Assembly (NCBI GenBank): GCA_021784555.1
Contig: JAJYHY010000027.1
Coordinates: forward strand, 1-40,871
From: a bacterium
GTDB taxonomy: Bacteria > Verrucomicrobiota > Verrucomicrobiia > Limisphaerales > UBA8199
Direction of reading: 5' to 3'
DNA: 40,871 nucleotides
Shown piece after piece: positions 7,354-15,655 of this stretch. Position 1 is the stretch's first letter; the number at the start of each line of letters is the position of its first letter. Below the pieces are notes generated by a model that was given only the letters and a program-made list of their open reading frames with translations, searched no databases and had not been told where the DNA came from. The translations under genes were made by a program, and so were the position numbers.

Positions 7354-10179
7354 TCACGGCTTGTCCGGCACGGTGATAACGTCCCCGTTGCGCAACCAGA
7401 ATTGCGGGGCGGGCTTGTTCTGGCTGCAATCGATGACCCATTCCCGCTTCTGGCCGGTGGCGGGATCAATGCTCATCACCTTAATGTGCGAAAGGTCGGA
7501 AGAACTGAGCGCCACATTGGAACTCCAGAGGGCGGGCTTTAGCCAAAAGGTCGCCTCATTGACCCCATGCACCATTCCTCCCGCAGCCCTCTGAAAGCCA
7601 TACTGGTTGAACTCAGGTTGGAGAATGAGCTTCGTCGTCTGCCCCGCCACGGTCACAGACACCTCTCGGCTCAGGCATTTGAAGAGGTTGGAGAGCTGCT
7701 CCCGCGTGAAGCCACCCCACACTTGGCTCAGCGCATGGACGTGCTCCGTGATCTCCACTACGTCGCCCCATTTCAATTCAACGTTGTTCGAGCAGACGCC
7801 CGAGCTCAGAACTGCGGAGAGATCCACGGTCTTCTGAGTCCAGCTCTTCAAGTCCGGCGCGGGCCGCCGCACCTGAATTCGGGCAAAATCAGGGTAGGCT
7901 ACCACGCCTCGGAACCCTTGCATGGCAAGGTCCGCATACCCTCGGCTTGAAGGGCCGTTTGCTGGGAAGCTCCGTATCGGCGCCATGTCGGAATTCGCGG
8001 CAAGCAGGCCGTACTCAACCCCAATGAGATCCAGCAAAGTGAAATGGTTCCAATCATTGGTCGTCCTGGTGAAGATGACTTGGGAGAAACCGGTCGAGGG
8101 GCGGCGCAGTTCGATGGCGTTCATATTGGGAACATCCTTCATCGCGCCATGATGGAGAAGAAGATCGACGATGCTGGCGTACTCGTGGGGTGTTCCCTGC
8201 GGCCGCCCGAACCTGTTCGGGGACGAAAGCCGCTGTTGGGCCAATGTCAGCGGGGTCTGGCCTTGCTTGTCCTGCACATTTGGGTCGGCATGGTACTGGA
8301 GCAGGAGCCGGACAATGTCCACTCGGCCGAAAGCGGCGGCATCGTAGAGCGGCGTATCGCCTGAGTTATCTTGCGCATTCGGATTCGCCTTGCTCTCGAG
8401 CAGAAGCCGGGCGAGGTCTGCGTGTCCGTCTTCCGCGGCCAGGTGCGACGGCGTCTTGCCATCCTCGTTCCGGGCGTTGACATCGGCGCCGGCTTTTACG
8501 AGCAACTCGGCGGCCTGGAGCTCGTCGTTGCCAGCAGCAATTTGCAGGGGTGTGTTGCCATGGGAGTCGGCTATGGCCGTGTCTGCTCCATGCTCCAGCA
8601 ACAGCCGGATCGCATCGTCATTCCTGCTGAGAACCGCTTGGAAGAGTGCCGACTGGTGGCTGGGGTCTGTGGAAATCTTGTTCGGGTCTGCGCCTCCATC
8701 CAGGAGGGCCTTGAGCGTTGGCGGATCTGCCAGAGCGTCGTAGATGAGCGGGTTGCCATTGGAATCCGGTGCGTTTGGGTCGGCCTTGAAATGGATGAGA
8801 ATCCGGACTGTCGGCGCGTTATACTGCATGATCGCTATCGCCAGCGGCGCTGCCATCGAGAATCGACCAACTGGCCAAGCGAACCCCCTCACCAGGTTCG
8901 GATTCGCGCCGGCTTTCAGCAGAACCTCGGCCATATTCGTGTTGCCGTTGTAAGCAGCGGAGGCGAGCGGAAGGTCCCGGGTGCCGAGGTTCGGGTCGGC
9001 TTTGGCCGCCAGCAGGGTTTTTACCGTCTGGAGGTATTGGCCGGCGGCAGCGTCGCTGAGGGGCGTCCGCCCCGAGCCGTCCACGGCATTCACGTTGGCG
9101 CCTTTGGCGATTAGCATCTTGACGAAGTCCTCATAACCAGAGGATGCGGCGAGATGCAGCGGGATGACGACCGGACCCCAAGAGTAACTCAGATCCGGCT
9201 TAGAGACTCTTTCCTGGCTGCTGGTCGCGACGTTCGGTCGAGCGCCAGCGTCGAGCAGGGCCTTGCCAACCTCTTCATATCCTTTGAGCGCGGCCAGGTC
9301 CAGCGGCGTGACGCCCGCCGAGGTCTGGGCGTTGGGGTCGGTGCCTTTGCTGAGGAGGAGTTTCACCATGGCCAGATGCCCGTTGGCGGCGGCGAAGTGA
9401 AGGGGCGTCAGGCCGGGCTGCCGGAGGCCATTGACAGCGGCGCCGCTATTGAGGAGCAACGTTGCCACGTCGAGTTGGCCCTTGCCGGCGGCGGCTTCGA
9501 GCAGGGTCTCACCATTCTTCTGGGGGGCGTTAATCAGATCGGGGCTGTTCTGAACCAGCGCCTGGATGCGGGCGACATCCGCGGATTCGGAAGTGGCTTC
9601 GTTGCCCTGGCCTGCCGTGGTTTGGGCTGTGCCCAGATCCAGGGCGACCACCTGGCGCTTTAGTTCCAGGATGTCGCGCTGGGTCCTCAGCGCACTATCG
9701 TGGGGGGCTTGGCCCGTCTGAATCAGCGCCTGCTGGTCCTTCAATTGTTGCTCCAGCAGCTTGATCTCCTGTTCGAGCAATTGCCTTTCCTGAACTCGAG
9801 CGCCTCTCGACAGAGTTGGAACGGCGGCCTTCGCCAAAGGCATGCCCATATCGGCCATCCTCTCCACGCTGAGCTTGATGTAGGCGGGCTGGTCGGGAAA
9901 CTCGGTCAGCACCCGCTTGTAGCAGATACTCGCGTCGTTGGTGTCGCCTTCCTTGCGGTAGCATTCGCCCAGGCGGAAGATGGCGGTGACGGCGAGCCTG
10001 CGGTCCTTATCGGTGGCCGCGACCACGGCTTTATAGGCCTGAATGGCGGCATCGAAGTTGTGATTGGCCTCTTCCTGAAATAAGGCCCACTGCAGGTTGG
10101 TCATGACGTCGCCGCTGGCGGCCTTGGCGGTGGTTGCCGCGCCGAGAAACAGGCTGGTGATAAGCAATATTGTTTTCAT
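7354..10179 (-). CDS. Secreted ankyrin-repeat protein with TPR-like start and SLBB-like end
   Basis: The 941-residue product has a cleavable signal peptide (MKTILLITSLFLGAATTAKA), so it acts outside the cytoplasm. Residues ~25-115 form TPR-like helices (AIQAYKAVV..FRLGECYRKEGD), and ~130-185 are predicted coiled coil (QLLEQEIKLLEQQLKDQQ). About a dozen ankyrin repeats follow (~205-690; for example TPLHFAAANGHLAMVKLLLS, GADVNARNEDGKTPSHLAAE). The last ~240 residues contain beta-rich segments ending in LRNGDVITVPDKP, the usual way polysaccharide-export/SLBB-type domains end. No catalytic motif is seen. Likely a protein-protein scaffold in the envelope. It is transcribed alone. Confidence 0.85.
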   Translation of the reverse strand: MKTILLITSLFLGAATTAKAASGDVMTNLQWALFQEEANHNFDAAIQAYKAVVAATDKDRRLAVTAIFRLGECYRKEGDTNDASICYKRVLTEFPDQPAYIKLSVERMADMGMPLAKAAVPTLSRGARVQERQLLEQEIKLLEQQLKDQQALIQTGQAPHDSALRTQRDILELKRQVVALDLGTAQTTAGQGNEATSESADVARIQALVQNSPDLINAPQKNGETLLEAAAGKGQLDVATLLLNSGAAVNGLRQPGLTPLHFAAANGHLAMVKLLLSKGTDPNAQTSAGVTPLDLAALKGYEEVGKALLDAGARPNVATSSQERVSKPDLSYSWGPVVIPLHLAASSGYEDFVKMLIAKGANVNAVDGSGRTPLSDAAAGQYLQTVKTLLAAKADPNLGTRDLPLASAAYNGNTNMAEVLLKAGANPNLVRGFAWPVGRFSMAAPLAIAIMQYNAPTVRILIHFKADPNAPDSNGNPLIYDALADPPTLKALLDGGADPNKISTDPSHQSALFQAVLSRNDDAIRLLLEHGADTAIADSHGNTPLQIAAGNDELQAAELLVKAGADVNARNEDGKTPSHLAAEDGHADLARLLLESKANPNAQDNSGDTPLYDAAAFGRVDIVRLLLQYHADPNVQDKQGQTPLTLAQQRLSSPNRFGRPQGTPHEYASIVDLLLHHGAMKDVPNMNAIELRRPSTGFSQVIFTRTTNDWNHFTLLDLIGVEYGLLAANSDMAPIRSFPANGPSSRGYADLAMQGFRGVVAYPDFARIQVRRPAPDLKSWTQKTVDLSAVLSSGVCSNNVELKWGDVVEITEHVHALSQVWGGFTREQLSNLFKCLSREVSVTVAGQTTKLILQPEFNQYGFQRAAGGMVHGVNEATFWLKPALWSSNVALSSSDLSHIKVMSIDPATGQKREWVIDCSQNKPAPQFWLRNGDVITVPDKP

Positions 10180-10273
10180 AATTGTGGCCCCATTGTAGAG
10201 TACCCGCGAAGCCGAAATGTCATGGTTTTGTAAAATCCGAGTTCCGGTTTGTAACTCTTCAGGTCAAGCTGCC

Positions 10274-10313
10274 TGACGTCCGCGCTCCTATCACCACCAG
10301 AACAGTTACCCCA
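10274..10313. repeat. Half-copy of a GTCCGCGCTCCTA dispersed repeat
   Basis: GTCCGCGCTCCTATCACCAC and a following CAGTTAC resemble the right half of the palindromic repeat at 36849-36940 (GTCCGCGCTCCTACCACCAC, then CAGTTAC). It lies in the divergent gap between the ankyrin gene and the methyltransferase gene. Confidence 0.55.
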
Positions 10314-10344
10314 GTTTTGCCTAGGCGCGGCGCGCGGTTCTGCT

Positions 10345-11172
10345 ATGTTTTCGGGCATGTCAATGGCCGGTTCCATCAAAGGCTCCTGCATTCTCCTGCT
10401 CCAAGCCCTCTCGGAATGGAAGGTGGCCAGGCGCCCGCCGCGAATCTCCATGGCCCCTGCCGATTGGGAGCGGAGCCTGCGCGACCCCACGGCCTTTTAC
10501 GCCGAATGCGTGCGCTACTTTCATTCGGAAGCGCCGGCCGAATTCAGGGAGCACCGGGAGTATTTTCACAACGTCCGGGAGAATCGGCGCGGCTACGGGG
10601 AGAACGCGTTTCACACGATGTGGTATTTTCTGCTGGAGCGGTTCCGTCCGCGCAACTTTCTGGAGATCGGCGTGTTTCGGGGCCAGGTCATCAGCCTGGT
10701 GAGGCTTTGGGCCAGGTTGCGGGGAGTGGGTTGCGAGGTCTGGGGCATTTCTCCTTTTTCCAGCGCCGGGGATTCGGTTTCGACTTATCGAAAGGACATC
10801 GACTACTACCAGGATACGCTTCGGAATTTCGAGCATTTCAAGCTGCCTGCGCCGGGATTACTGCGCGCCTATTCCACCGATGCGCAGGCCCTGGAGTTGA
10901 TCGGCTCAAAGCAGTGGGAGATGGTGTATATCGATGGGAATCACGATTACGAGGTGGCGCGCCAGGATTGGGAGGCCTGTTCGCGGTCTCTGCAGCCGGG
11001 CGGCGTTATCGTCCTGGACGATTCGGGGCTGACGACCGCGTTCCGTCCTCCCATCTTCGCCACCAAGGGGCATCCCGGCCCCTCGCAACTGGCCCGCGAG
11101 GTGGACCGCGCCAAGTTCCGCGAGGTCATACAGGTCGGCCACAATCGCGCCTTTCAACGGCTCCCCGGATGA
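10345..11172 (+). CDS. Class I SAM-dependent methyltransferase (Methyltransf_24 type)
   Basis: The 275-residue product has the SAM-binding motif I FLEIGVFRGQ, a later acidic motif YIDGNHDYE and the post-motif GGVIVLDDSG. These are usual for the small Methyltransf_24 family found in polysaccharide and natural-product gene clusters. The substrate is unknown. It is translationally coupled to the glycosyltransferase that follows (stop and start overlap as ATGA at 11169-11172), so a role in modifying or building a surface glycan is a reasonable inference. The first ATG is 10345; internal ATGs at 10357 and 10363 are also possible, and no strong Shine-Dalgarno decides between them. Confidence 0.8.
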   Translation: MFSGMSMAGSIKGSCILLLQALSEWKVARRPPRISMAPADWERSLRDPTAFYAECVRYFHSEAPAEFREHREYFHNVRENRRGYGENAFHTMWYFLLERFRPRNFLEIGVFRGQVISLVRLWARLRGVGCEVWGISPFSSAGDSVSTYRKDIDYYQDTLRNFEHFKLPAPGLLRAYSTDAQALELIGSKQWEMVYIDGNHDYEVARQDWEACSRSLQPGGVIVLDDSGLTTAFRPPIFATKGHPGPSQLAREVDRAKFREVIQVGHNRAFQRLPG

Positions 11173-12317
11173 GGCTGGCGCTGCTGACGACCGACAACCG
11201 CGAGCACTTCCGGACCTACGACCAAACCGTCCCGTGGTTCGGAAGCGCGCCCGCGGCCTTGCTCCAGGGATTTGAGAGCCTGCCCGATCTGGAAGTGCAT
11301 GTCGTCTGCTGCTCTCAACGCCGGATGACATCGCCTGAAAAACTGGCGCCCAACGTCTTCTATCACGGCGTCTTCGTCCCCAAGCGCGGATGGCTTCGGA
11401 CATGTTATCAGGGGTGCATCCGGGCGGTCCGCGCGCGATTGAACGAAATCCAGCCCGACATCGTCCACGGCCAGGGCACCGAACGGGACTGTTCCATCAG
11501 CGCGGTCTTTTCGGGCCGGCCCAACCTGGTGACCGTCCACGGCAATATGCGGCGAATCGCGGGCGTGATGGGGGCCAGGCCCTGGTCCCTCCTGTGGCTC
11601 ACGGCGCGACTGGAACGATTCACCCTGGCGCGAACCGGGGGTGTGGTTTGCATCACGCGCCACACGTGCCAGGAGGTCGGCAGCCTGGCCAAACGCACCT
11701 GGCTTGTTCCCAACGCGGTGGAGGAGTCGTTCTTCGAGGTGAACGCCGAGCCGGGACGCCGCCTGCCGCCGCGTGTCGTGTGCGTGGGACAAATCTATCC
11801 CTTGAAGAACCAAAACGCGCTCATCCGCGCGCTTGACCCCCTCGCCCAAAAACACCCGTTCGAACTGCTCTTCCTGGGAGAAGCCAATGCCGGTCAACGT
11901 TACGCAGCCGAGTTCCTGGAGTTGGTAAAAGCCCGGCCGTGGTGCCTCCACGCCGGCTACGCGGACCGCCAGCAGCTCAAGGCCCATCTGCGCGAGGCAA
12001 CAATCCTGGTCCAGCCCACGCTCGAGGACAACTGCCCGATGGCGGTGCTGGAGGCCATGGCCGCCGGGCTGCCCGTCCTGGGGTCCAGGGCGGGGGGATT
12101 GCCTGACCTAATCGAGGAGGGCCGGAACGGGCTGTTTTGCGAGCCGCTCGAGCCTGAAACCATGAGGGCAGGCGTGGAGGTGTTCCTGAGCCAGCCCGCC
12201 AAGGCTCGCGAGATGGGGCATTACGCCCGGCAACGAGCCCGGGAACGTTTTCATCCGCGGGTAATAGCCCGGCGCCACGTCGAGATTTATTCCGAACTGC
12301 TCGCCTCAGGACGCTGA
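11169..12317 (+). CDS. Family 4-type glycosyltransferase
   Basis: GT-B fold retaining glycosyltransferase of 382 residues. The N-terminal acceptor half includes DIVHGQGTERD; the C-terminal donor half has RVVCVGQIYPLKNQ, EATILVQPTLEDNCPMAVLE and AMAAGLPVLGSRAGGLPDLI, the E-x7-E-type donor-sugar motif of GT4. The start at ATG 11169 overlaps the methyltransferase stop. The frame is open far upstream, but that stretch is only antisense/offset reading of the methyltransferase. Acceptor and donor cannot be predicted. With its partner it probably builds or decorates an exopolysaccharide or lipopolysaccharide. Confidence 0.9.
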   Translation: MRLALLTTDNREHFRTYDQTVPWFGSAPAALLQGFESLPDLEVHVVCCSQRRMTSPEKLAPNVFYHGVFVPKRGWLRTCYQGCIRAVRARLNEIQPDIVHGQGTERDCSISAVFSGRPNLVTVHGNMRRIAGVMGARPWSLLWLTARLERFTLARTGGVVCITRHTCQEVGSLAKRTWLVPNAVEESFFEVNAEPGRRLPPRVVCVGQIYPLKNQNALIRALDPLAQKHPFELLFLGEANAGQRYAAEFLELVKARPWCLHAGYADRQQLKAHLREATILVQPTLEDNCPMAVLEAMAAGLPVLGSRAGGLPDLIEEGRNGLFCEPLEPETMRAGVEVFLSQPAKAREMGHYARQRARERFHPRVIARRHVEIYSELLASGR

Positions 12318-12331
12318 TTGGGCGCCCGGGA

Positions 12332-12640
12332 GACCTCCAAAGCGGCGGTCGGCGCCGCACTCCAAAGGCTCCGCCAGGTTCGACGCCGCAGACCCCTTCA
12401 ATGGCGTGCCCGGTTCTCAGGCGTTTGGCTGGGCTGTCCGTTGGTACGTCGCGCAGCGTTTGACCTCCAAAGCGGCGGTCCGCGCCGCACTCCAAAGGCT
12501 CCGCCAGGTTCGACGCCGCAGACCCCTCGAAGGGCTCCGCCAGGTTCGACGCCGCAGACCCCTTCAATGGCGTGCCCGGTTCTCAGGCGTTTGGCTGGGC
12601 TGTCCGTTGGTACCTCGCGAAGCGTTTGGAGTGCGACGCC
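12332..12640. repeat. Tandem repeat array A-B-A-A'-B between two glycosyltransferase genes
   Basis: Unit A (about 65 bp, ending in CGACGCCGCAGACCCC) is at 12332-12398 and 12462-12527, with a shortened third copy at 12531-12562. Unit B (about 50 bp, containing GGCGTGCCCGGTTCTCAGGC) is at 12397-12447 and 12563-12613. The flanks carry variants of AGCGTTTGGAGTGCG. The array fills the convergent gap and contains no gene of its own. Confidence 0.85.
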
Positions 12641-12685
12641 ATCCGTCGCTTTCGTTTTGCTTCCCCCCGAAGCGAGAATTGCTGC

Positions 12686-13687
12686 TCAACGGCTCAGCCC
12701 CCTGTATATTGCGGCTAAGGTGCGTCCGACTTCGAGCCAGGTCATCGGCTTGGGCGGCGGCTCGATGCCCGGAGCGGCGTCATAAAAGCGGCGGAGGACG
12801 GCGGCTTTGCGCTTGACCGATGGGCCGGCCGGACAATACCAGGCCTTTTCCCCAAAGACGCTCCTGGCCCAGGGCAGGTCGCTCAGCAGAAGCGGACAGC
12901 CGCACGCGCCCGCCTCCTCGGCCGCCAGGCTGCGCGTTTCCATCGTGCTGAGCAGGACGAACCCGCGCGCCTCGCGATAAACCCGCGCCAGGACCGCCCG
13001 GTCGCCAACGGCCCCTTCATAGCGCAGGAGCGGCGCATTCTCCCGCACAAACCGGACAAACTGCTGAAAGTAGGGGTCTCTCTCCGCGTAAGGCTTGCCA
13101 ATCACCCACAAAGGCGTCTGGGCGCGCGCCGCAGCCTGAGCAAGCGGGAGAACGCGTTTGCGCTCGGTGATGGTTGCGGCGCAGACCAGCCATTGGCCCC
13201 GCGGCGCCACCGGGCTGTTCAGAAACACCTCTTCAACGCCATTGGGAACGAGGTGGACCTTTTTGTGCGGCGCGCCGAAAATATACTCCATGAGCCGCCC
13301 TTCCCAGGCGGTGTTGGCGACACAGGCATCGACCAGGCGAAAGGCGTCCCATCCGAAAATGGCGCTGATCATCGAGGGCAGCACCCGCCGGCCCAGGCGC
13401 GTGACGGCTCTTTGGAAAGGGAGCAGCCATCGCGGCCTCGACCCCAACCCGGTCAACAACTGGGCCAAGACGACCTTGATTCCCTTGCGTTGCGCGGCGG
13501 CGACATAGGCGACGGGAGGCCGGCCAAAATAATGAATGACGTCCCCGCGCTGAGCCTCATCCCACCAGCGCAGATAATCCACCTCCAGCCCGGCCTGCTT
13601 CAATGCCGCGCCGGTCTGCTGGATCTGAATCTGGAACCCGCCGTGCGCCAACAGGAAGGGGTTTGGGTGGTCCAGGAGAACTCGCAT
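12686..13687 (-). CDS. Glycosyltransferase, GT4-like
   Basis: The 333-residue protein starts MRVLLDHPNPFLLAHGGFQI, the opening strand and glycine-rich loop of GT-B enzymes. It has the acceptor-side phrase VHLVPNGVEEVFL, the donor-side segment LSTMETRSLAAEEAGACGCP and LLSDLPWARSVFG. The E-x7-E motif is recognisable but divergent (ETRSLAAEE). It is convergent with the previous glycosyltransferase across the tandem repeats. Together they suggest a small surface-glycan locus, though no polymerase or flippase gene is present. Confidence 0.85.
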   Translation of the reverse strand: MRVLLDHPNPFLLAHGGFQIQIQQTGAALKQAGLEVDYLRWWDEAQRGDVIHYFGRPPVAYVAAAQRKGIKVVLAQLLTGLGSRPRWLLPFQRAVTRLGRRVLPSMISAIFGWDAFRLVDACVANTAWEGRLMEYIFGAPHKKVHLVPNGVEEVFLNSPVAPRGQWLVCAATITERKRVLPLAQAAARAQTPLWVIGKPYAERDPYFQQFVRFVRENAPLLRYEGAVGDRAVLARVYREARGFVLLSTMETRSLAAEEAGACGCPLLLSDLPWARSVFGEKAWYCPAGPSVKRKAAVLRRFYDAAPGIEPPPKPMTWLEVGRTLAAIYRGLSR

Positions 13688-13753
13688 GATCCGCAGTCAC
13701 CTATTTGCTTAAGGTCGCGCCGGAGCCGCAATGATTGGGATGACTTTGCGTCT

Positions 13754-15655
13754 TCAATGGCTGACCCTCGTGTCTCCTGGCTTCAGGTCCAACCAGAACC
13801 GGCTGCCTTTTCCCTCCTCCGATTCGACGCCGACCTTGCCGCCCATCTGGTACATGACTTTGCGCACCAGCGCCAGGCCGATGCCGGTTCCTTCATATTG
13901 CTCGTCGTGGTGCCCGCGGGCGAAGAGGTCGAATACTCGCGAGAGCATCACCTCCGGTATGCCGATACCGTTATCCTCGACCCAAATTCGCACCCACCCT
14001 TCGCGCCGCTCGGCCCGGAGGCAGATTTCGGGTCTCTGGCCTGGCTTCACAAATTTCACCGCGTTGCCCAGCAGATTGGAGAAGCACTGCGTCAGCCCTG
14101 CTTCGTTGCCCATGACCAGGGGAATTTCGCCCTCCAACCGTATTTGCGCCTTGGAGGGCTGCAATTCCGGGTACGAATCCAGGATTCCGCGGAGCAACGC
14201 GGCGGCGTCCACCGGCGCCAGCGGCAACTCCTGGCGCACCGTTCGGCTGTAGTTCAGGGCATCAGTGATGAGCAGGTCCATCCGGGCTGCCGAAGTGCCA
14301 ATCCGGCGCAGGAAATCTTTGGCTTCATGCTTCGGGCACTCGGCGCATGCCTCGTCCATCATCCAGGCGAAGCCCTGCATCGCCCGCAGCGGCGCTCGCA
14401 TATCATGGGTAACGGTATAGGAGAAATGCTCCAAGTCGCCCACAAGCTCCTGCAGTTTGGCCGTGCGCTCGGCCACCAGACGTTCCAACTCGGCCTGGAA
14501 CTCCTTCTGTTTGGTGATGTCCTGGGCGAGAATGGCGATGTCGCGCCCGAGCGGGACCACCGCGATGCGGAACCAACTCGGTTTGGGCAAGGTTTCTCCG
14601 CGGTATTGCTCCTCGAATACGCATCGTTGGCCCGTTTGGGCAACCTGTTGGTAACGCTTGAAGAATTGCGTTTCCCTGTGCCCCGGGAATAGCTCCAGCA
14701 GGCGGCGGCCCAATACCGCCTGGGGCTTCGTTCCGTTCATTCGCGCAATGGCGTCATTCTCATACACCCACGTGAAATCGACCACCTCGGCCTGCGCGTC
14801 CCGCACCGGCCGCAGGATGGTAAAGCCGTCCGGCGAGAGCTCTTGGGCCACCCGGAACCGCTCCTCGCTCTCTCGCAAGGCCTCCGCCGCCCGCCTCTTC
14901 TCGGTCACATCGTGAAAGACCATCACCACGCCCAAAACCCGGCCCTGGGAGTCTCTGATCGGCGCCGCGCTGTCATCAATGGCTCTCTCCGTGCCGTCCC
15001 GGGAAATCAATGCGGTGTGGTTGGCCAACCCCACTACCTTTCCTTCCTTGAGAACTCGCTCCACCGGGTGGGAAGCCGGTCCGCGGGTTGCCTGGTTGAT
15101 GATGTTGAAGACCTCCTCAAGCGGGCGGTTTAGCGCCTCCTCCGCCTTCCAGCCCGTCATCGCTTCGGCGACCGGGTTAAGCGAGGTCACCTTGCCCGCG
15201 GCATCGGTGGTGATAACGGCATCCCCAATGCTCCGCAAGGTTACCTGCAGCCACTCTCGCTGCCGGCGCACCTCCGCCTCTGCCTGGTGCTTGTAGAGGG
15301 CGATTTGGATATGACTCTCCAGTTCCCGGGTCTCGAACGGCTTGAGGATGTAGCCGTAGGGCTCGGTCACCTTGGCGCGCTGCAAGGTCGCTGGGTCCGA
15401 ATGCGCCGTGAGATACACCACCGGGAGATCGTGCTCCAGCCGCATGCGCTGCGCCGCCTCCACTCCATCCGTCTCCCCCTCGAGCCGAACGTCCATGAGC
15501 ACCAGGTCCGGACGCCGCTCCCTGGCCAGGGCCACCGCCTCATCCCCGCTCCCGGTCAATCCGCACACCTCGTAGTCCAGCCGCCCCAGCTTTCGCCTGA
15601 GGTCCTCGGCCACTATTGCCTCATCCTCAACGATGAGAATTCTACCTTTTGACAT
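13754..15655 (-). CDS. Response-regulator/PAS/histidine-kinase hybrid
   Basis: Cytoplasmic signalling protein of 633 residues. Order: receiver domain (1-120; phospho-acceptor D55 in LVLMDVRL, conserved Lys in KPF), PAS (~135-255), a second PAS (~265-385), a coiled linker (AELERLVAERTAKLQ), HisKA with the phospho-His in SYTVTHDMRAPLR (about residue 417), and HATPase_c (NLLGNAVKF, VEDNGIGIP, GTGIGLALVRKV). The start is taken at ATG 15655 (MSKGRILIVEDE); the frame opens 14 codons earlier, but this ATG sits directly before the receiver fold. It overlaps the end of the upstream kinase by 14 bp, so the two are co-translated. The receiver is a plausible phosphorylation target of that kinase. Confidence 0.92.
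   Translation of the reverse strand: MSKGRILIVEDEAIVAEDLRRKLGRLDYEVCGLTGSGDEAVALARERRPDLVLMDVRLEGETDGVEAAQRMRLEHDLPVVYLTAHSDPATLQRAKVTEPYGYILKPFETRELESHIQIALYKHQAEAEVRRQREWLQVTLRSIGDAVITTDAAGKVTSLNPVAEAMTGWKAEEALNRPLEEVFNIINQATRGPASHPVERVLKEGKVVGLANHTALISRDGTERAIDDSAAPIRDSQGRVLGVVMVFHDVTEKRRAAEALRESEERFRVAQELSPDGFTILRPVRDAQAEVVDFTWVYENDAIARMNGTKPQAVLGRRLLELFPGHRETQFFKRYQQVAQTGQRCVFEEQYRGETLPKPSWFRIAVVPLGRDIAILAQDITKQKEFQAELERLVAERTAKLQELVGDLEHFSYTVTHDMRAPLRAMQGFAWMMDEACAECPKHEAKDFLRRIGTSAARMDLLITDALNYSRTVRQELPLAPVDAAALLRGILDSYPELQPSKAQIRLEGEIPLVMGNEAGLTQCFSNLLGNAVKFVKPGQRPEICLRAERREGWVRIWVEDNGIGIPEVMLSRVFDLFARGHHDEQYEGTGIGLALVRKVMYQMGGKVGVESEEGKGSRFWLDLKPGDTRVSH

Noticed and set aside
10182..11168. 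N-terminal extension of the glycosyltransferase frame
   Set aside because: Offset reading of the methyltransferase gene; the glycosyltransferase fold begins at ATG 11169, overlapping the methyltransferase stop.
12332..12640. CRISPR-like repeats
   Set aside because: Units of 50-65 bp, only two or three copies, directly adjoining with no unique spacers; no cas genes.
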